Assembly (NCBI RefSeq): GCF_900636545.1
Contig: NZ_LR134290.1
Coordinates: 3,596,001-3,660,000 of the forward strand
Length of the DNA: 64,000 bases
Origin: Pseudomonas mendocina
GTDB lineage: Bacteria > Pseudomonadota > Gammaproteobacteria > Pseudomonadales > Pseudomonadaceae
Reading direction: 5' to 3'
The number at the start of each line of letters is the position of its first letter. Positions within the stretch are counted from its first letter, which is position 1. Positions 35,818-43,582 of the stretch are shown piece after piece. The position numbers were made by a program, and so were the translations under genes. The notes below the pieces were generated by a model. It was given only the letters and a program-made list of their open reading frames with translations, had not been told where the DNA came from and did no database searches.

Positions 35818-36240
35818 TCAAGTACAGCGTTGGGCTATCCGCTCGCGCAGCTGGCGACGAGCGGCGTCTGTTTCATCATCACTGTAGTAGATGCGTTCAC
35901 CGTTGGCGTCGGTGCGGTAGTAGCTGAAGCCTTCGGGAATCTGCGCCAGGCGCCGGCGCAGATCGCGACATTCACCGGCCCGCTCTTCGCGCTGCGCGGC
36001 TGCCGTGGCCGCTGCCTGCTGCTGCTCCTCGCGCCTGGCGTCATAGAAACGCTGCGTGCGCGCCTCACGCTCACGGGTGGAGGCGTCACGCTCGACCACC
36101 TGCGGCTTAACCTCCACGGTTTCAGCCCCTGCCACGGGGCGCTGAGCGAAATGCACGCGCCCCTGCTCGTCCGTCCAGCGATAGATCTCGGCTGTCGCCA
36201 ACGTCGGCAGCAGCGCGGCGATCAGCAATAAGTGACGCAT
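35818..36240 (-). CDS. DUF4124 domain-containing periplasmic protein
   Basis: A 140-aa protein with a signal peptide (MRHLLLIAALLPTLATA) followed by the DUF4124 unit EIYRWTDEQGRVHFAQRP, a Trp-containing beta-hairpin. The rest is a charged, coiled-coil-like region (EREARTQRFYDARREEQQQA) and a C-terminal FSYYRTDANGERIYYSDDET. It is presumably envelope-associated; no activity is known. I take the ATG at 36240 because GGAGG lies 7 bases before it; the ATG two codons upstream touches the Shine-Dalgarno. Confidence 0.87.
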   Translation of the reverse strand: MRHLLLIAALLPTLATAEIYRWTDEQGRVHFAQRPVAGAETVEVKPQVVERDASTREREARTQRFYDARREEQQQAAATAAAQREERAGECRDLRRRLAQIPEGFSYYRTDANGERIYYSDDETDAARRQLRERIAQRCT

Positions 36241-36314
36241 GTTCATCCTCCATGAAGGCCATGCGCCAGCTTATACCGCGTCGCGGTGCCAGGAAATGCC
36301 GGACGACAGAAGGC

Positions 36315-36689
36315 TCAGAGCGCGGCAGGACTGGCCTTGGCTGCCGTCGCCGGGCTGTGGTGGCCCAGTTGTTCCAAGGTCTGCAGGCGGGCACGTGCGC
36401 GGTAGGCGTATTCGCTGGCCGGGTAACGCGTGATGATGAACTGATAGGTCTGCGCCGCATCGACGAACAGGCTTTCCCGCTCCAGGCATTGGCCACGCAA
36501 CAGGGAAATCTCCGGCTGCAGGTAGCTGCGCGAGCGGCTCTTGCGCTCGGCTTGTGAAAGCTCCAGCGCGACCTGAGCGCAATCGCCTTCGTTGTAGGCA
36601 CGATAGGCGTTGTTCAGATGATGATCGAGCGAGACGCGGGTGCAACCTGTGGCAGCCACGGCCACGGCCAGAATGATCAGGGTACGCAT
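36315..36689 (-). CDS. TPR-like lipoprotein
   Basis: A 124-aa lipoprotein: the signal MRTLIILAVAVAATGC ends in a lipobox (AATG-C). The mature part has paired helices of TPR type (NNAYRAYNEGDCAQVALELS and LFVDAAQTYQFIITRYPASE). It should be an outer-membrane- or envelope-anchored scaffold. The ATG at 36689 is the only start that gives the signal peptide; the larger frame upstream is not coding. It is divergent from another TPR lipoprotein gene at 36841, so the two may be co-regulated from the 151-bp gap. Confidence 0.82.
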   Translation of the reverse strand: MRTLIILAVAVAATGCTRVSLDHHLNNAYRAYNEGDCAQVALELSQAERKSRSRSYLQPEISLLRGQCLERESLFVDAAQTYQFIITRYPASEYAYRARARLQTLEQLGHHSPATAAKASPAAL

Positions 36690-36840
36690 GGGCAAGTCCT
36701 CCAATGAGTAGTGTATCGACAGCGCAGGGAAAAACTGAACAGCGACAAACCTCCGATGGGTTTTGCCGGCCGTACCTTGGCGCTGACTGGCGTGCTGACT
36801 AGACTGCGCCGCATCGGCCCATTCCGGCCAAGGAGCCCGC

Positions 36841-37647
36841 ATGTCGCTCGCCCGCCTGCTTCCCCTCGTCATCGGTGCCAGCCTGCTTAGCGCCTGCGCC
36901 CCGACCACGCCGCTGTTCATCGCCCAGGTCACCACCAACGAGGTGGTGGAATACAAGGCGCTGAAGACCAAACGCATGACCGCCGCCATCGAAGAAGAAG
37001 GCGACCTGCTCACCTACAGTGCCCTGGCCATTCGCGACGCCCACAGCGCCAAGGCCGAAGCGCTGTATCTGGACGGCTACCGCGACCGCCAACTGAGCGG
37101 CGAGGTGCGTGCCATCGCTCTGTATCAGATCGGTCTGATCTACATGAACCGCTTCAACGAGCAGCGCGACGATGCCAAGGCGCTCAACTACTTCTACAAG
37201 GTGCTCAACGAGTTTCCCGCCAGCCAGGCCGCCAGCCGCGCCGAGGAGCGCATCGCCACGATCCGCCTGCGCGCTGACGAGCCGATCCAGCAGACGTCGC
37301 GCGAGCTGCTGGCGAACTGGCAACCGAGTCAGAATCTGGACTTGTACAAGCCCAGCCTGGACCCGGACATGACCCTGCTGTCGCGTCGTGCCGTGCTCAA
37401 GGGGCGCGTCGACGAAGCCGAGCAACTGTACCTGCTGGGCCTGGCCGACCCGCACGTGCCTGCGGACATCAAGGAAAAGGCGCTGTATCAACTGGCGCTG
37501 ATGCACATGGCGCCGGACAATCCCGACGCCAACCGCGACAAGGCCATTGCCTATCTGCGCCGTCTGCTGGTGCAGTTCCCCAATGGCGAGCTGAGCGCCA
37601 AGGCCGCACGTCATCTGGACCTGGCGCTCAATCCGGGCCTGCGCTGA
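36841..37647 (+). CDS. TPR-containing lipoprotein
   Basis: A 268-aa lipoprotein with lipobox LLSAC (Cys19) and the signal ARLLPLVIGASLLSAC. The mature protein is made of Sel1/TPR-like helical pairs (AIALYQIGLIYMNRFNEQRD, ALNYFYKVLNEFPASQAASR, ALYQLALMHMAPDNPDANRD, AIAYLRRLLVQFPNGELSAK). Such proteins act as envelope scaffolds; no partner is known. It has the same general architecture as the divergent lipoprotein at 36315-36689. Confidence 0.87.
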   Translation: MSLARLLPLVIGASLLSACAPTTPLFIAQVTTNEVVEYKALKTKRMTAAIEEEGDLLTYSALAIRDAHSAKAEALYLDGYRDRQLSGEVRAIALYQIGLIYMNRFNEQRDDAKALNYFYKVLNEFPASQAASRAEERIATIRLRADEPIQQTSRELLANWQPSQNLDLYKPSLDPDMTLLSRRAVLKGRVDEAEQLYLLGLADPHVPADIKEKALYQLALMHMAPDNPDANRDKAIAYLRRLLVQFPNGELSAKAARHLDLALNPGLR

Positions 37648-37716
37648 CCCATATCAATGCCGCGCGCCGTCACCAGGTCTGTAATACCCATACAGCCCCC
37701 TGGCGAGGCCACTGCC

Positions 37717-38625
37717 ATGAAACTACAACGACTGTTGGTCGTCATCGACGCCGAACACCAGCAACAACCCGCCCTGCAACGCGCCGTCGACATTGCGCGT
37801 CAGGTCGGCGCCGAGCTGCACCTGCTGAAGATCGAATACCACCCGAGCCTGGAGAGCGGCCTGCTGGACAGCCAGTTGCTCAACCGCGCCCGTGAAGCCA
37901 TCCTGCGGCAGAGCCATGAGGCGCTACGCGCCAGCGTCGCCCACCTGAGCGATGAAGGGTTCAGAATCGAAGTGGACGTACGCTGGGGCAAACGCAGCCA
38001 CGAGGAGATACTCGCCCGCGTTGCCGTGCTGCAGCCGGACATCCTGTTCAAGTCGACCCACCCCAGCAGTGCACTACGACGCCTCTTGTTCAGCGATACC
38101 AGCTGGCAACTGATCCGCCGCTGCCCGGCGCCACTGTGGCTGGTGCACGATGCCAAGCCCCGAGGCCAGAGCCTGTGCGTCGCACTCGACCCGCTGCACA
38201 GCGCGGACAAGCCTGCTGCCCTCGATCATCAGCTGATTCGCACCAGCCAGGCGCTGCAGGCCGCGCTCGGCCTTCATGCCGAATACCTGCATGCACAGGC
38301 ACCACTGCCACGTTCGCTACTATTCGACGCCGAGGTAGCGCAAGCCTATGACGACTACGTGAACCAGTGCAGCCGCGAGCACCGCGAGGCCTTCGACAAG
38401 CTGATTGGCCAATACGCCATCGATCGGGCGCAGGCCCACCTGCTGGACGGATTTGCCGAAGAAGTCATTCCAAAATTCGTGCATGAGCACAATATCGGCC
38501 TGCTGGTAATGGGTGCCATCGCCCGCGGCCATCTGGACAGCCTGTTGATCGGCCACACCGCGGAGCGGGTACTGGAACGCGTCGAGTGCGATCTGCTGGT
38601 GATCAAACCGGACGGCAAAGGGTAG
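37717..38625 (+). CDS. Tandem universal stress protein (UspE-like)
   Basis: A 302-aa cytoplasmic protein made of two Usp domains. The first is LQRLLVVIDAEHQQQPALQR onward, with HPSSALRRLLFSDTSWQLIR. The second starts near residue 155 (SLCVALDPLHSADKPAALDH) and ends GLLVMGAIARGHLDSLLIGH followed by TAERVLERVECDLLVIKPDG, the ATP-binding G-2x-G-9x-G(S/T)-like end of the fold, with Gly-His in place of the usual Gly-Ser. It is an oxygen- or energy-stress protein by family. The ATG at 37717 begins the fold. Pyruvate kinase follows with 71 bp between, so the two may share stress regulation. Confidence 0.9.
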   Translation: MKLQRLLVVIDAEHQQQPALQRAVDIARQVGAELHLLKIEYHPSLESGLLDSQLLNRAREAILRQSHEALRASVAHLSDEGFRIEVDVRWGKRSHEEILARVAVLQPDILFKSTHPSSALRRLLFSDTSWQLIRRCPAPLWLVHDAKPRGQSLCVALDPLHSADKPAALDHQLIRTSQALQAALGLHAEYLHAQAPLPRSLLFDAEVAQAYDDYVNQCSREHREAFDKLIGQYAIDRAQAHLLDGFAEEVIPKFVHEHNIGLLVMGAIARGHLDSLLIGHTAERVLERVECDLLVIKPDGKG

Positions 38626-38664
38626 TGCACAGGAACAATGACTACAGCTGAATGGCGTAGTAGC

Positions 38665-38689
38665 CTCCCTGGCATAGTTCACTAGGGAG
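38665..38689 (+). promoter_or_regulatory. Hairpin that could hide the pyk ribosome-binding site
   Basis: CTCCCTGG (38665-38672) can pair with CTAGGGAG (38682-38689) across a 9-nt loop, with one G-U pair. The right arm contains AGGGAG, the Shine-Dalgarno of pyk, 7 bases before the ATG at 38697. Formation would reduce translation. This is seen in the sequence only; folding energy was not computed. Confidence 0.5.
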
Positions 38690-38696
38690 TTCGTGC

Positions 38697-40148
38697 ATGA
38701 CCTTTCGCCGCACCAAAATCGTCGCCACCCTGGGCCCGGCCAGCAGCTCGCCGGAAGTGCTGGAGCAACTGATCCTCGCCGGTCTCGACGTGGCCCGTCT
38801 GAACTTCTCCCACGGCACACCGGACGACCACAAGGCCCGCGCTGCCCTGGTCCGCGAACTGGCTGCCAAGCACGGCCGTCATGTCGCCCTGCTCGGCGAC
38901 CTGCAAGGCCCGAAAATCCGTATCGCCAAATTCGAGAACAAGCGTATCGAGCTCAAGGACGGCGACCTGTTCCGCCTCTCCTCCAGCCACTCGCGCACCG
39001 CCGGCACCCAGGAAGTGGTCGGTATCGACTATCCGGCGCTGATCCAGGACTGCGATGTCGGTGACGAACTGCTGCTCGATGATGGCCGCGTGGTCATGCG
39101 CGTCGAGCTCAAGGGCGCCGACGAGCTGCATTGCCGCGTGGTGATCGGCGGCCCGCTGTCGGACAACAAGGGTATCAACCGCCGCGGCGGCGGCCTGACC
39201 GCACCGGCGCTGACCGACAAGGACAAGGCCGACATCAAGGTCGCTGCCGAAATGGATCTGGATTACCTGGCCGTGTCCTTCCCGCGCGATGCCGCCGACA
39301 TGGACTACGCCCGTCGCCTGCTCACCGAAGCCGGCGGCACCGCCTGGCTGGTGGCCAAGATCGAACGCGCCGAAGCCGTGGCCGATGACGAAGCCCTCGA
39401 CGGCCTGATTCGCGCCAGTGACGCAGTAATGGTGGCCCGTGGCGACCTGGCCGTGGAAATCGGCGACGCCGAGCTGGTCGGCATCCAGAAGAAGATCATC
39501 GCCCACGCACGTCGCCTGAACAAAGCGGTGATCACCGCTACGCAGATGATGGAGTCGATGATCCACAGTCCGATGCCGACCCGTGCCGAAGTTTCCGACG
39601 TGGCCAACGCCGCGCTGGACTACACCGACGCGGTGATGCTGTCGGCCGAAAGCGCCGCCGGTGAATACCCGGTCGAAGCCGTGCAGGCCATGGCCCGCGT
39701 GTGCCTGGGCGCCGAGAAGCACCCGACCAGCAAGCAGTCCAGCCACCGTCTGGGCCGCACCTTCGAGCGTTGCGACGAAAGCATCGCCCTGGCGACCATG
39801 TACACCGCCAACCACTTCCCGGGCGTCAAGGCCATCATCAGCCTGACCGAAAGTGGCTACAGCCCGCTGATCATGTCGCGCATCCGCTCGTCGATCCCGA
39901 TCTTCGCCTTCACCCCGCATCGCGAAGCCCAGGCCCGCGTGGCGCTGTTCCGCGGCGTCTACACCGTGCCGTTCGACCCGGCCTCGCTGCCGGCGAACAA
40001 GGTCAGCCAGGCGGCTGTGGACGAGCTGCTCAAGCGCGGCGTCGTGGAACCCGGCGACTGGGTCATCCTGACCAAGGGCGACAGCTACCACGGCACGGGT
40101 GGCACCAACACCATGAAGATCCTCCACGTCGGCGATCAGATGGTGTAA
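38697..40148 (+). CDS. pyk: Pyruvate kinase
   Basis: A 483-aa enzyme converting phosphoenolpyruvate and ADP to pyruvate and ATP. Visible motifs: RTKIVATLGPASSSPEVLEQ, VARLNFSHGTPDDH, ALLGDLQGPKIRI, then the active-site helix IERAEAVADDEALDGLIRAS, DAVMVARGDLAVEIG and ITATQMMESMIHSPMPTRAE. The C-terminal regulatory domain ends with VILTKGDSYHGTGGTNTMKI. Length and VARLNFSHG match the bacterial type II enzymes. A perfect terminator follows at 40164-40190. Confidence 0.97.
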   Translation: MTFRRTKIVATLGPASSSPEVLEQLILAGLDVARLNFSHGTPDDHKARAALVRELAAKHGRHVALLGDLQGPKIRIAKFENKRIELKDGDLFRLSSSHSRTAGTQEVVGIDYPALIQDCDVGDELLLDDGRVVMRVELKGADELHCRVVIGGPLSDNKGINRRGGGLTAPALTDKDKADIKVAAEMDLDYLAVSFPRDAADMDYARRLLTEAGGTAWLVAKIERAEAVADDEALDGLIRASDAVMVARGDLAVEIGDAELVGIQKKIIAHARRLNKAVITATQMMESMIHSPMPTRAEVSDVANAALDYTDAVMLSAESAAGEYPVEAVQAMARVCLGAEKHPTSKQSSHRLGRTFERCDESIALATMYTANHFPGVKAIISLTESGYSPLIMSRIRSSIPIFAFTPHREAQARVALFRGVYTVPFDPASLPANKVSQAAVDELLKRGVVEPGDWVILTKGDSYHGTGGTNTMKILHVGDQMV

Positions 40149-40163
40149 TCCAGATGTGAATGC

Positions 40164-40190
40164 AAGAGGCCGCTCTTCGAGCGGCCTCTT
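40164..40190 (+). terminator. Intrinsic terminator of pyk
   Basis: AAGAGGCCGCTC, TTC, GAGCGGCCTCTT (40164-40190): a 12-bp perfect stem followed by CGTTTCTGTCTG, T-rich. It is 15 bases past the pyk stop and also blocks convergent transcription from the minus-strand gene at 40203. Confidence 0.9.
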
Positions 40191-40202
40191 CGTTTCTGTC
40201 TG

Positions 40203-40406
40203 TCAGGTGCGGACGAAATAGGCAATGGCGATCAGCGTCAAGCCGATCAGTACCAACCACAATGTGCCATCGATCAGATAGGGAAAACCCATCAGCCCCA
40301 GGCCACAGAGAAAAGGCACGGGCTTGCTCTGGCGCCGCCCATAGATGACGAATCCCAGGCCAATGCTGCCGAACAGCAGGCCCCAGAGCAGTGCGGCACT
40401 GTCCAT
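40203..40406 (-). CDS. Two-helix small membrane protein (67 aa)
   Basis: A 67-aa hydrophobic protein with two membrane helices (ALLWGLLFGSIGLGFVIYGR, then LWLVLIGLTLIAIAYFV) and a short loop that includes KPVPFLCGLGLMGFPYLIDG. Function not known; relatives of this type are common in Pseudomonas near fatty-acid genes. Its ATG overlaps the stop of the enoyl-CoA hydratase gene by one base (TGATG), so it is almost surely translated by re-initiation and belongs to the same transcript. Confidence 0.8.
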   Translation of the reverse strand: MDSAALLWGLLFGSIGLGFVIYGRRQSKPVPFLCGLGLMGFPYLIDGTLWLVLIGLTLIAIAYFVRT

Positions 40407-41179
40407 CAGGCGAACCTCGTGAAATCCGCCGGGCGCCGTTGCATGAAGGCGGTCAGCGCCTCGATGGCCTCAGGCGAACGCAGTCGCTGACCGAACAACG
40501 CGCCCTCCTCCTCAATCACCCTGCGCAACTCCTCACGCCCCGGCGCGCGCATCAGGCGCTTGCTGTCGACAACCGCCGACGGCGCCAACTGGAGGAAACG
40601 CTGCGCCATCTCACGCGCTTTGCTCAGCGTCGCAGCGCCGTCGTCGAGTGCCTGGTTGGCGAAGCCCCAGGCCGCCGCCTGCTCCCCCGTAAACGCCTGA
40701 CCGAGCAACAGCAACTCGGCAGCACGCGCGTGGCCCAGCAGGCGCGGCAAGATCAGACTGGAGCCGTATTCCGGGCACAGTCCCAGGTTGACGAAAGGCA
40801 TCTTCAGCTGTGCGCCACGGGCGACGTAGACCAGATCGCAATGCAGCAACAAGGTGGTACCGATGCCCACCGCCGGGCCGGCCACCGCGGCGACCACCGG
40901 CTTGCTGAAGTCGAACAGCGCGCGCATGAAATGGAACACTTCACTGTTGAGCCCGCTCGGTGGCGCCTGGATGAAATCGGCGACATCGTTGCCGCTGGTG
41001 AAGCAGTCCTCGCCACCAGTCAGCAGTACCACACGCACGCTTGGGTCGCGCTCCGCCTGGTCCAGTGTTTCGGCCATGCCGGCGTACATGGCACGGGTCA
41101 GTGCATTCTTCTTGTCCGGGCGATGCATGCGCAGGGTCAACAGACCGCCGTCGCGTTCGATAAGCAGGTGTTCGCTCAT
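40406..41179 (-). CDS. Enoyl-CoA hydratase/isomerase family protein
   Basis: A 257-aa crotonase-fold enzyme. The oxyanion-hole segments are HRPDKKNALTRAMY... and FTSGNDVADFIQ, then VAAVAGPAVGIGTTLLLHCD, with PFVNLGLCPEYGSSLILPRL near the active site. The catalytic glutamates are not both in classical positions (Glu is seen at CPEYG), so it may be a hydratase, isomerase or a related CoA-thioester enzyme. It works on acyl-CoA in the cytoplasm. The ATG at 41179 is preferred to an upstream frame. It is coupled to the small membrane protein by TGATG overlap. Confidence 0.9.
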   Translation of the reverse strand: MSEHLLIERDGGLLTLRMHRPDKKNALTRAMYAGMAETLDQAERDPSVRVVLLTGGEDCFTSGNDVADFIQAPPSGLNSEVFHFMRALFDFSKPVVAAVAGPAVGIGTTLLLHCDLVYVARGAQLKMPFVNLGLCPEYGSSLILPRLLGHARAAELLLLGQAFTGEQAAAWGFANQALDDGAATLSKAREMAQRFLQLAPSAVVDSKRLMRAPGREELRRVIEEEGALFGQRLRSPEAIEALTAFMQRRPADFTRFA

Positions 41180-41235
41180 GCCTGGGCTCCAATGGATACG
41201 ATGCAAGCACCGGCGTCGAACCTGACCGGCACAGC

Positions 41236-42174
41236 CTACGCGCGAGTGAGAAAGACGTCGGCGAGCATCTGGCTGCGCGGCAAACCGGCCATGTAGAGGC
41301 GCCGCGCGAAACTGTCGACCGTCTCTGGATGGCCGCAGAGTAAGGCGAGGGTCTGTCGTGAAACAAGGCGCAGTTCGGCCAAAGCAGCCGGCAGCTGCGC
41401 CGCCGTCACCAGCTCCACCTGCAGGTTGGCATGCTGCTCCGCCAGCGCCTGAAGCTCGCTGGCCAGATAATGCTCCACCGAGTCATGCGCCACGTGCAGC
41501 AAGCGAATGGCACCCCGATGCTCCTGACGCAATGCCTCACGCAACACCCCGTACAGCGGCGCCAGCCCGGTACCAGCAGCCAGCAACCAGAGCGGTCGCG
41601 CCTGCCAGTCAGGGTCGTAATGCAACGCGCCGCCCCGCAATTCACCGAGGCGTAACCCATCACCGACCTGCAGGCGTCGCGCTGCATCACAGAACGCACC
41701 AGGCATGCGGCAATCGAGATGAAACTCCAGCCAGTCGTCTTCGCCCGGCACGCTGGCCAGCGAATAAGGCCGTGCCACTCCCTGCTCGCTCCACAGCAGC
41801 AGATGCTGCCCGGGGCGATAGCGCAGCGGCCGCGCCGGCTGCAAACGCAGGCGCAAGACCTGCGGACTGGGCCAGTCCAGGGCGATCACGTTCGCTGCCA
41901 GGCCGTCGCGCTCTGGGTCGAAGGGCTCGACCTGCAGATCCCCCTCTACTCGACACTGGCAGGCCAGGCGCCAGCCCTCTGCGCGCTTGTCGGCCGCCAG
42001 CGCTTCGGGTTGCAGGTCCAATGGCTCGCCGTCCACACAACGCACCAGGCAGGCGTGACAACTGCCGGCTCGGCAACTGTAGGGCACGGCCACACCACCA
42101 CCGAGCAATGCATCGAGCAAGTTGGTTTGTTGGGCGACCTGCAACAACTGGCCACCGACACGCAGCTCAGGCAC
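41236..42174 (-). CDS. 2Fe-2S ferredoxin/FAD-dependent NAD(P)H reductase
   Basis: An iron-sulfur flavoprotein of about 312 aa. N-terminal ferredoxin module: VPYSCRAGSCHACLVRCVDG (three Cys) and WRLACQCRV (last Cys). FAD module: ARPYSLASVPGEDDW. NAD module: PLWLLAAGTGLAPLYGVL. It resembles the reductase components of oxygenases or CDP-6-deoxy-delta-3,4-glucoseen-type reductases; no oxygenase gene is adjacent. I start it at the GTG at 42174, with GGGAG 7 bases before it. The alternative ATG at 42195 gives 7 more residues but has no Shine-Dalgarno. Either start overlaps the end of the diguanylate cyclase gene. Confidence 0.85.
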   Translation of the reverse strand: MPELRVGGQLLQVAQQTNLLDALLGGGVAVPYSCRAGSCHACLVRCVDGEPLDLQPEALAADKRAEGWRLACQCRVEGDLQVEPFDPERDGLAANVIALDWPSPQVLRLRLQPARPLRYRPGQHLLLWSEQGVARPYSLASVPGEDDWLEFHLDCRMPGAFCDAARRLQVGDGLRLGELRGGALHYDPDWQARPLWLLAAGTGLAPLYGVLREALRQEHRGAIRLLHVAHDSVEHYLASELQALAEQHANLQVELVTAAQLPAALAELRLVSRQTLALLCGHPETVDSFARRLYMAGLPRSQMLADVFLTRA

Positions 42175-43303
42175 CCGCACGCTCCCAGCTGGCATCGCAA
42201 CGATTACGGCCACCGCGCTTGGCCTGGTAAAGCGCCTGGTCGGCGCGCTGCAGGGCCTCGTCGAGATCATCGCCAGCGACCAGCAGCGTCATGCCAGCGG
42301 AAAGACTGAGCGTCTCGAGCTTCACCCCCACCGGCTCGGCCTTGGCGAACGCCTCGCGCAGCCGCTCGCAACAGGCAGTGAACTGGTCGGCATCGGTATT
42401 GGGCAGTAGCAGAACGAATTCCTCACCGCCGTAGCGGGCAACGATATCGCCGTCACGCAGACAGGCACGGGCTACCGCGGCGAAGGTCTGCAGCACCCGG
42501 TCACCAGCGGCATGACCATGAGCATCGTTGATTCGCTTGAAATGGTCCAGATCGATCAGTGCCAGGCCGTGCTGACGGCCATGCCCTAGATGCTCCAACT
42601 CGCGGCTGGCCAGGCGCAGGAAATGGCGGCGGTTGAACAGCCCCGTCAACTCGTCGGTGGCGACCAACTCCTCGAGCTGGCGCATCATCCCGCGCAGGGT
42701 GTCCTGATGCGCCTGCAAGGCAAACCTGCGCTGGCGCATGCGTTTGCGCATGGCCTGCACGTAGCTGGAGAACAGGCACAGCCAGACCAGCAGGATGAAC
42801 AGCACCCACACCTGCAGCCAGGCCATGCTCGGGTCCACCAACTGCATGCGGTAGGCCTCCACCAGCACCATCGCGGTGAAACCGAAAAAGCCGAAGGCCG
42901 CGCATCGTGCGAATACCCGGGGCGGCAACTGGAACACGCCGAACAACAGGATCAACACGTAGAAGACCATCATCACGCCGCGTGCGCTGTCGAACAGCGC
43001 CAGCACCGGCGGCTGCCAGGCCAGCGCCACCAGCACCTGGGCCTCGGTCAGGCTGGGGTCCTCGTATCGCAGATTGCGCCCGGAAAGAAAAAGCCAGAGG
43101 AATACCAGCTGACTGCCGAACACGCCGAGGCTCAGCCAGACGGCCGTGCTGATGGAGCCGAGAAACAGACCATTGAATACGGCGAACCAGCAGACGAGCG
43201 CCATCATCGCGTAGGTAGCGAAGGCCATGGCGAAGCGTTTGAGCAGTAGGCTTTGCAGGCTGCGCTGCGTGCCCCGACGAGTGGTTGAGCTCATGGGCTC
43301 CAT
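42167..43303 (-). CDS. Membrane-bound diguanylate cyclase (GGDEF domain)
   Basis: A 378-aa protein with six hydrophobic segments in the first 190 residues (AFATYAMMALVCWFAVFNG, then GVMMVFYVLILLFGVFQL) and a coiled linker, followed by an active GGDEF domain. Motifs: TDELTGLFNRRHFLRLASRE, DLDHFKRINDAHGHAAGD and RYGGEEFVLLL. An RxxD inhibitory site (RDGD) lies five residues before GGEEF. It makes c-di-GMP from two GTP and should be product-inhibited. No EAL domain. Start at 43303, with MSSTT at 43294 as alternative. It overlaps the ferredoxin reductase gene, an odd pairing. Confidence 0.92.
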   Translation of the reverse strand: MEPMSSTTRRGTQRSLQSLLLKRFAMAFATYAMMALVCWFAVFNGLFLGSISTAVWLSLGVFGSQLVFLWLFLSGRNLRYEDPSLTEAQVLVALAWQPPVLALFDSARGVMMVFYVLILLFGVFQLPPRVFARCAAFGFFGFTAMVLVEAYRMQLVDPSMAWLQVWVLFILLVWLCLFSSYVQAMRKRMRQRRFALQAHQDTLRGMMRQLEELVATDELTGLFNRRHFLRLASRELEHLGHGRQHGLALIDLDHFKRINDAHGHAAGDRVLQTFAAVARACLRDGDIVARYGGEEFVLLLPNTDADQFTACCERLREAFAKAEPVGVKLETLSLSAGMTLLVAGDDLDEALQRADQALYQAKRGGRNRCDASWERAGA

Positions 43304-43418
43304 CCCATACTGGCATCTGGCCTTTACTCTACCCCTGTGATCACAGATTGCCTAGCGAGCCGATAACCGCCCACCCAGCTAGCATCATCGACCTTAGGCG
43401 GCTGTGCCCTATACGACC

Positions 43419-43445
43419 GGCGCGGTATACTGCCGCGCCTTTTTT
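43419..43445 (+). promoter_or_regulatory. Terminator-like hairpin in the fumarase leader, loop carries TATACTG
   Basis: GGCGCGG (43419-43425), loop TATACTG, CCGCGCC (43433-43439), T6 (43440-43445). It looks like an intrinsic terminator on the plus strand, 138 bases before the fumA ATG, although no plus-strand gene precedes it. The loop holds a -10-like TATACT, so the same bases could instead be the fumA core promoter with GC-rich flanks. Both readings are inference. Confidence 0.45.
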
Positions 43446-43582
43446 GTTGCTGCCCTGTGTGGCGGCCACCTAAGCAGACCGTCGCGAGCGACGTGAAAAT
43501 CGCTCCCGACAGTTTTTCGCCGTTGCGCCGGGTCGTTGTCCGGCGCTTCCTTGTTGATGTTCCCTGATAGAGGAGCGCCCCA

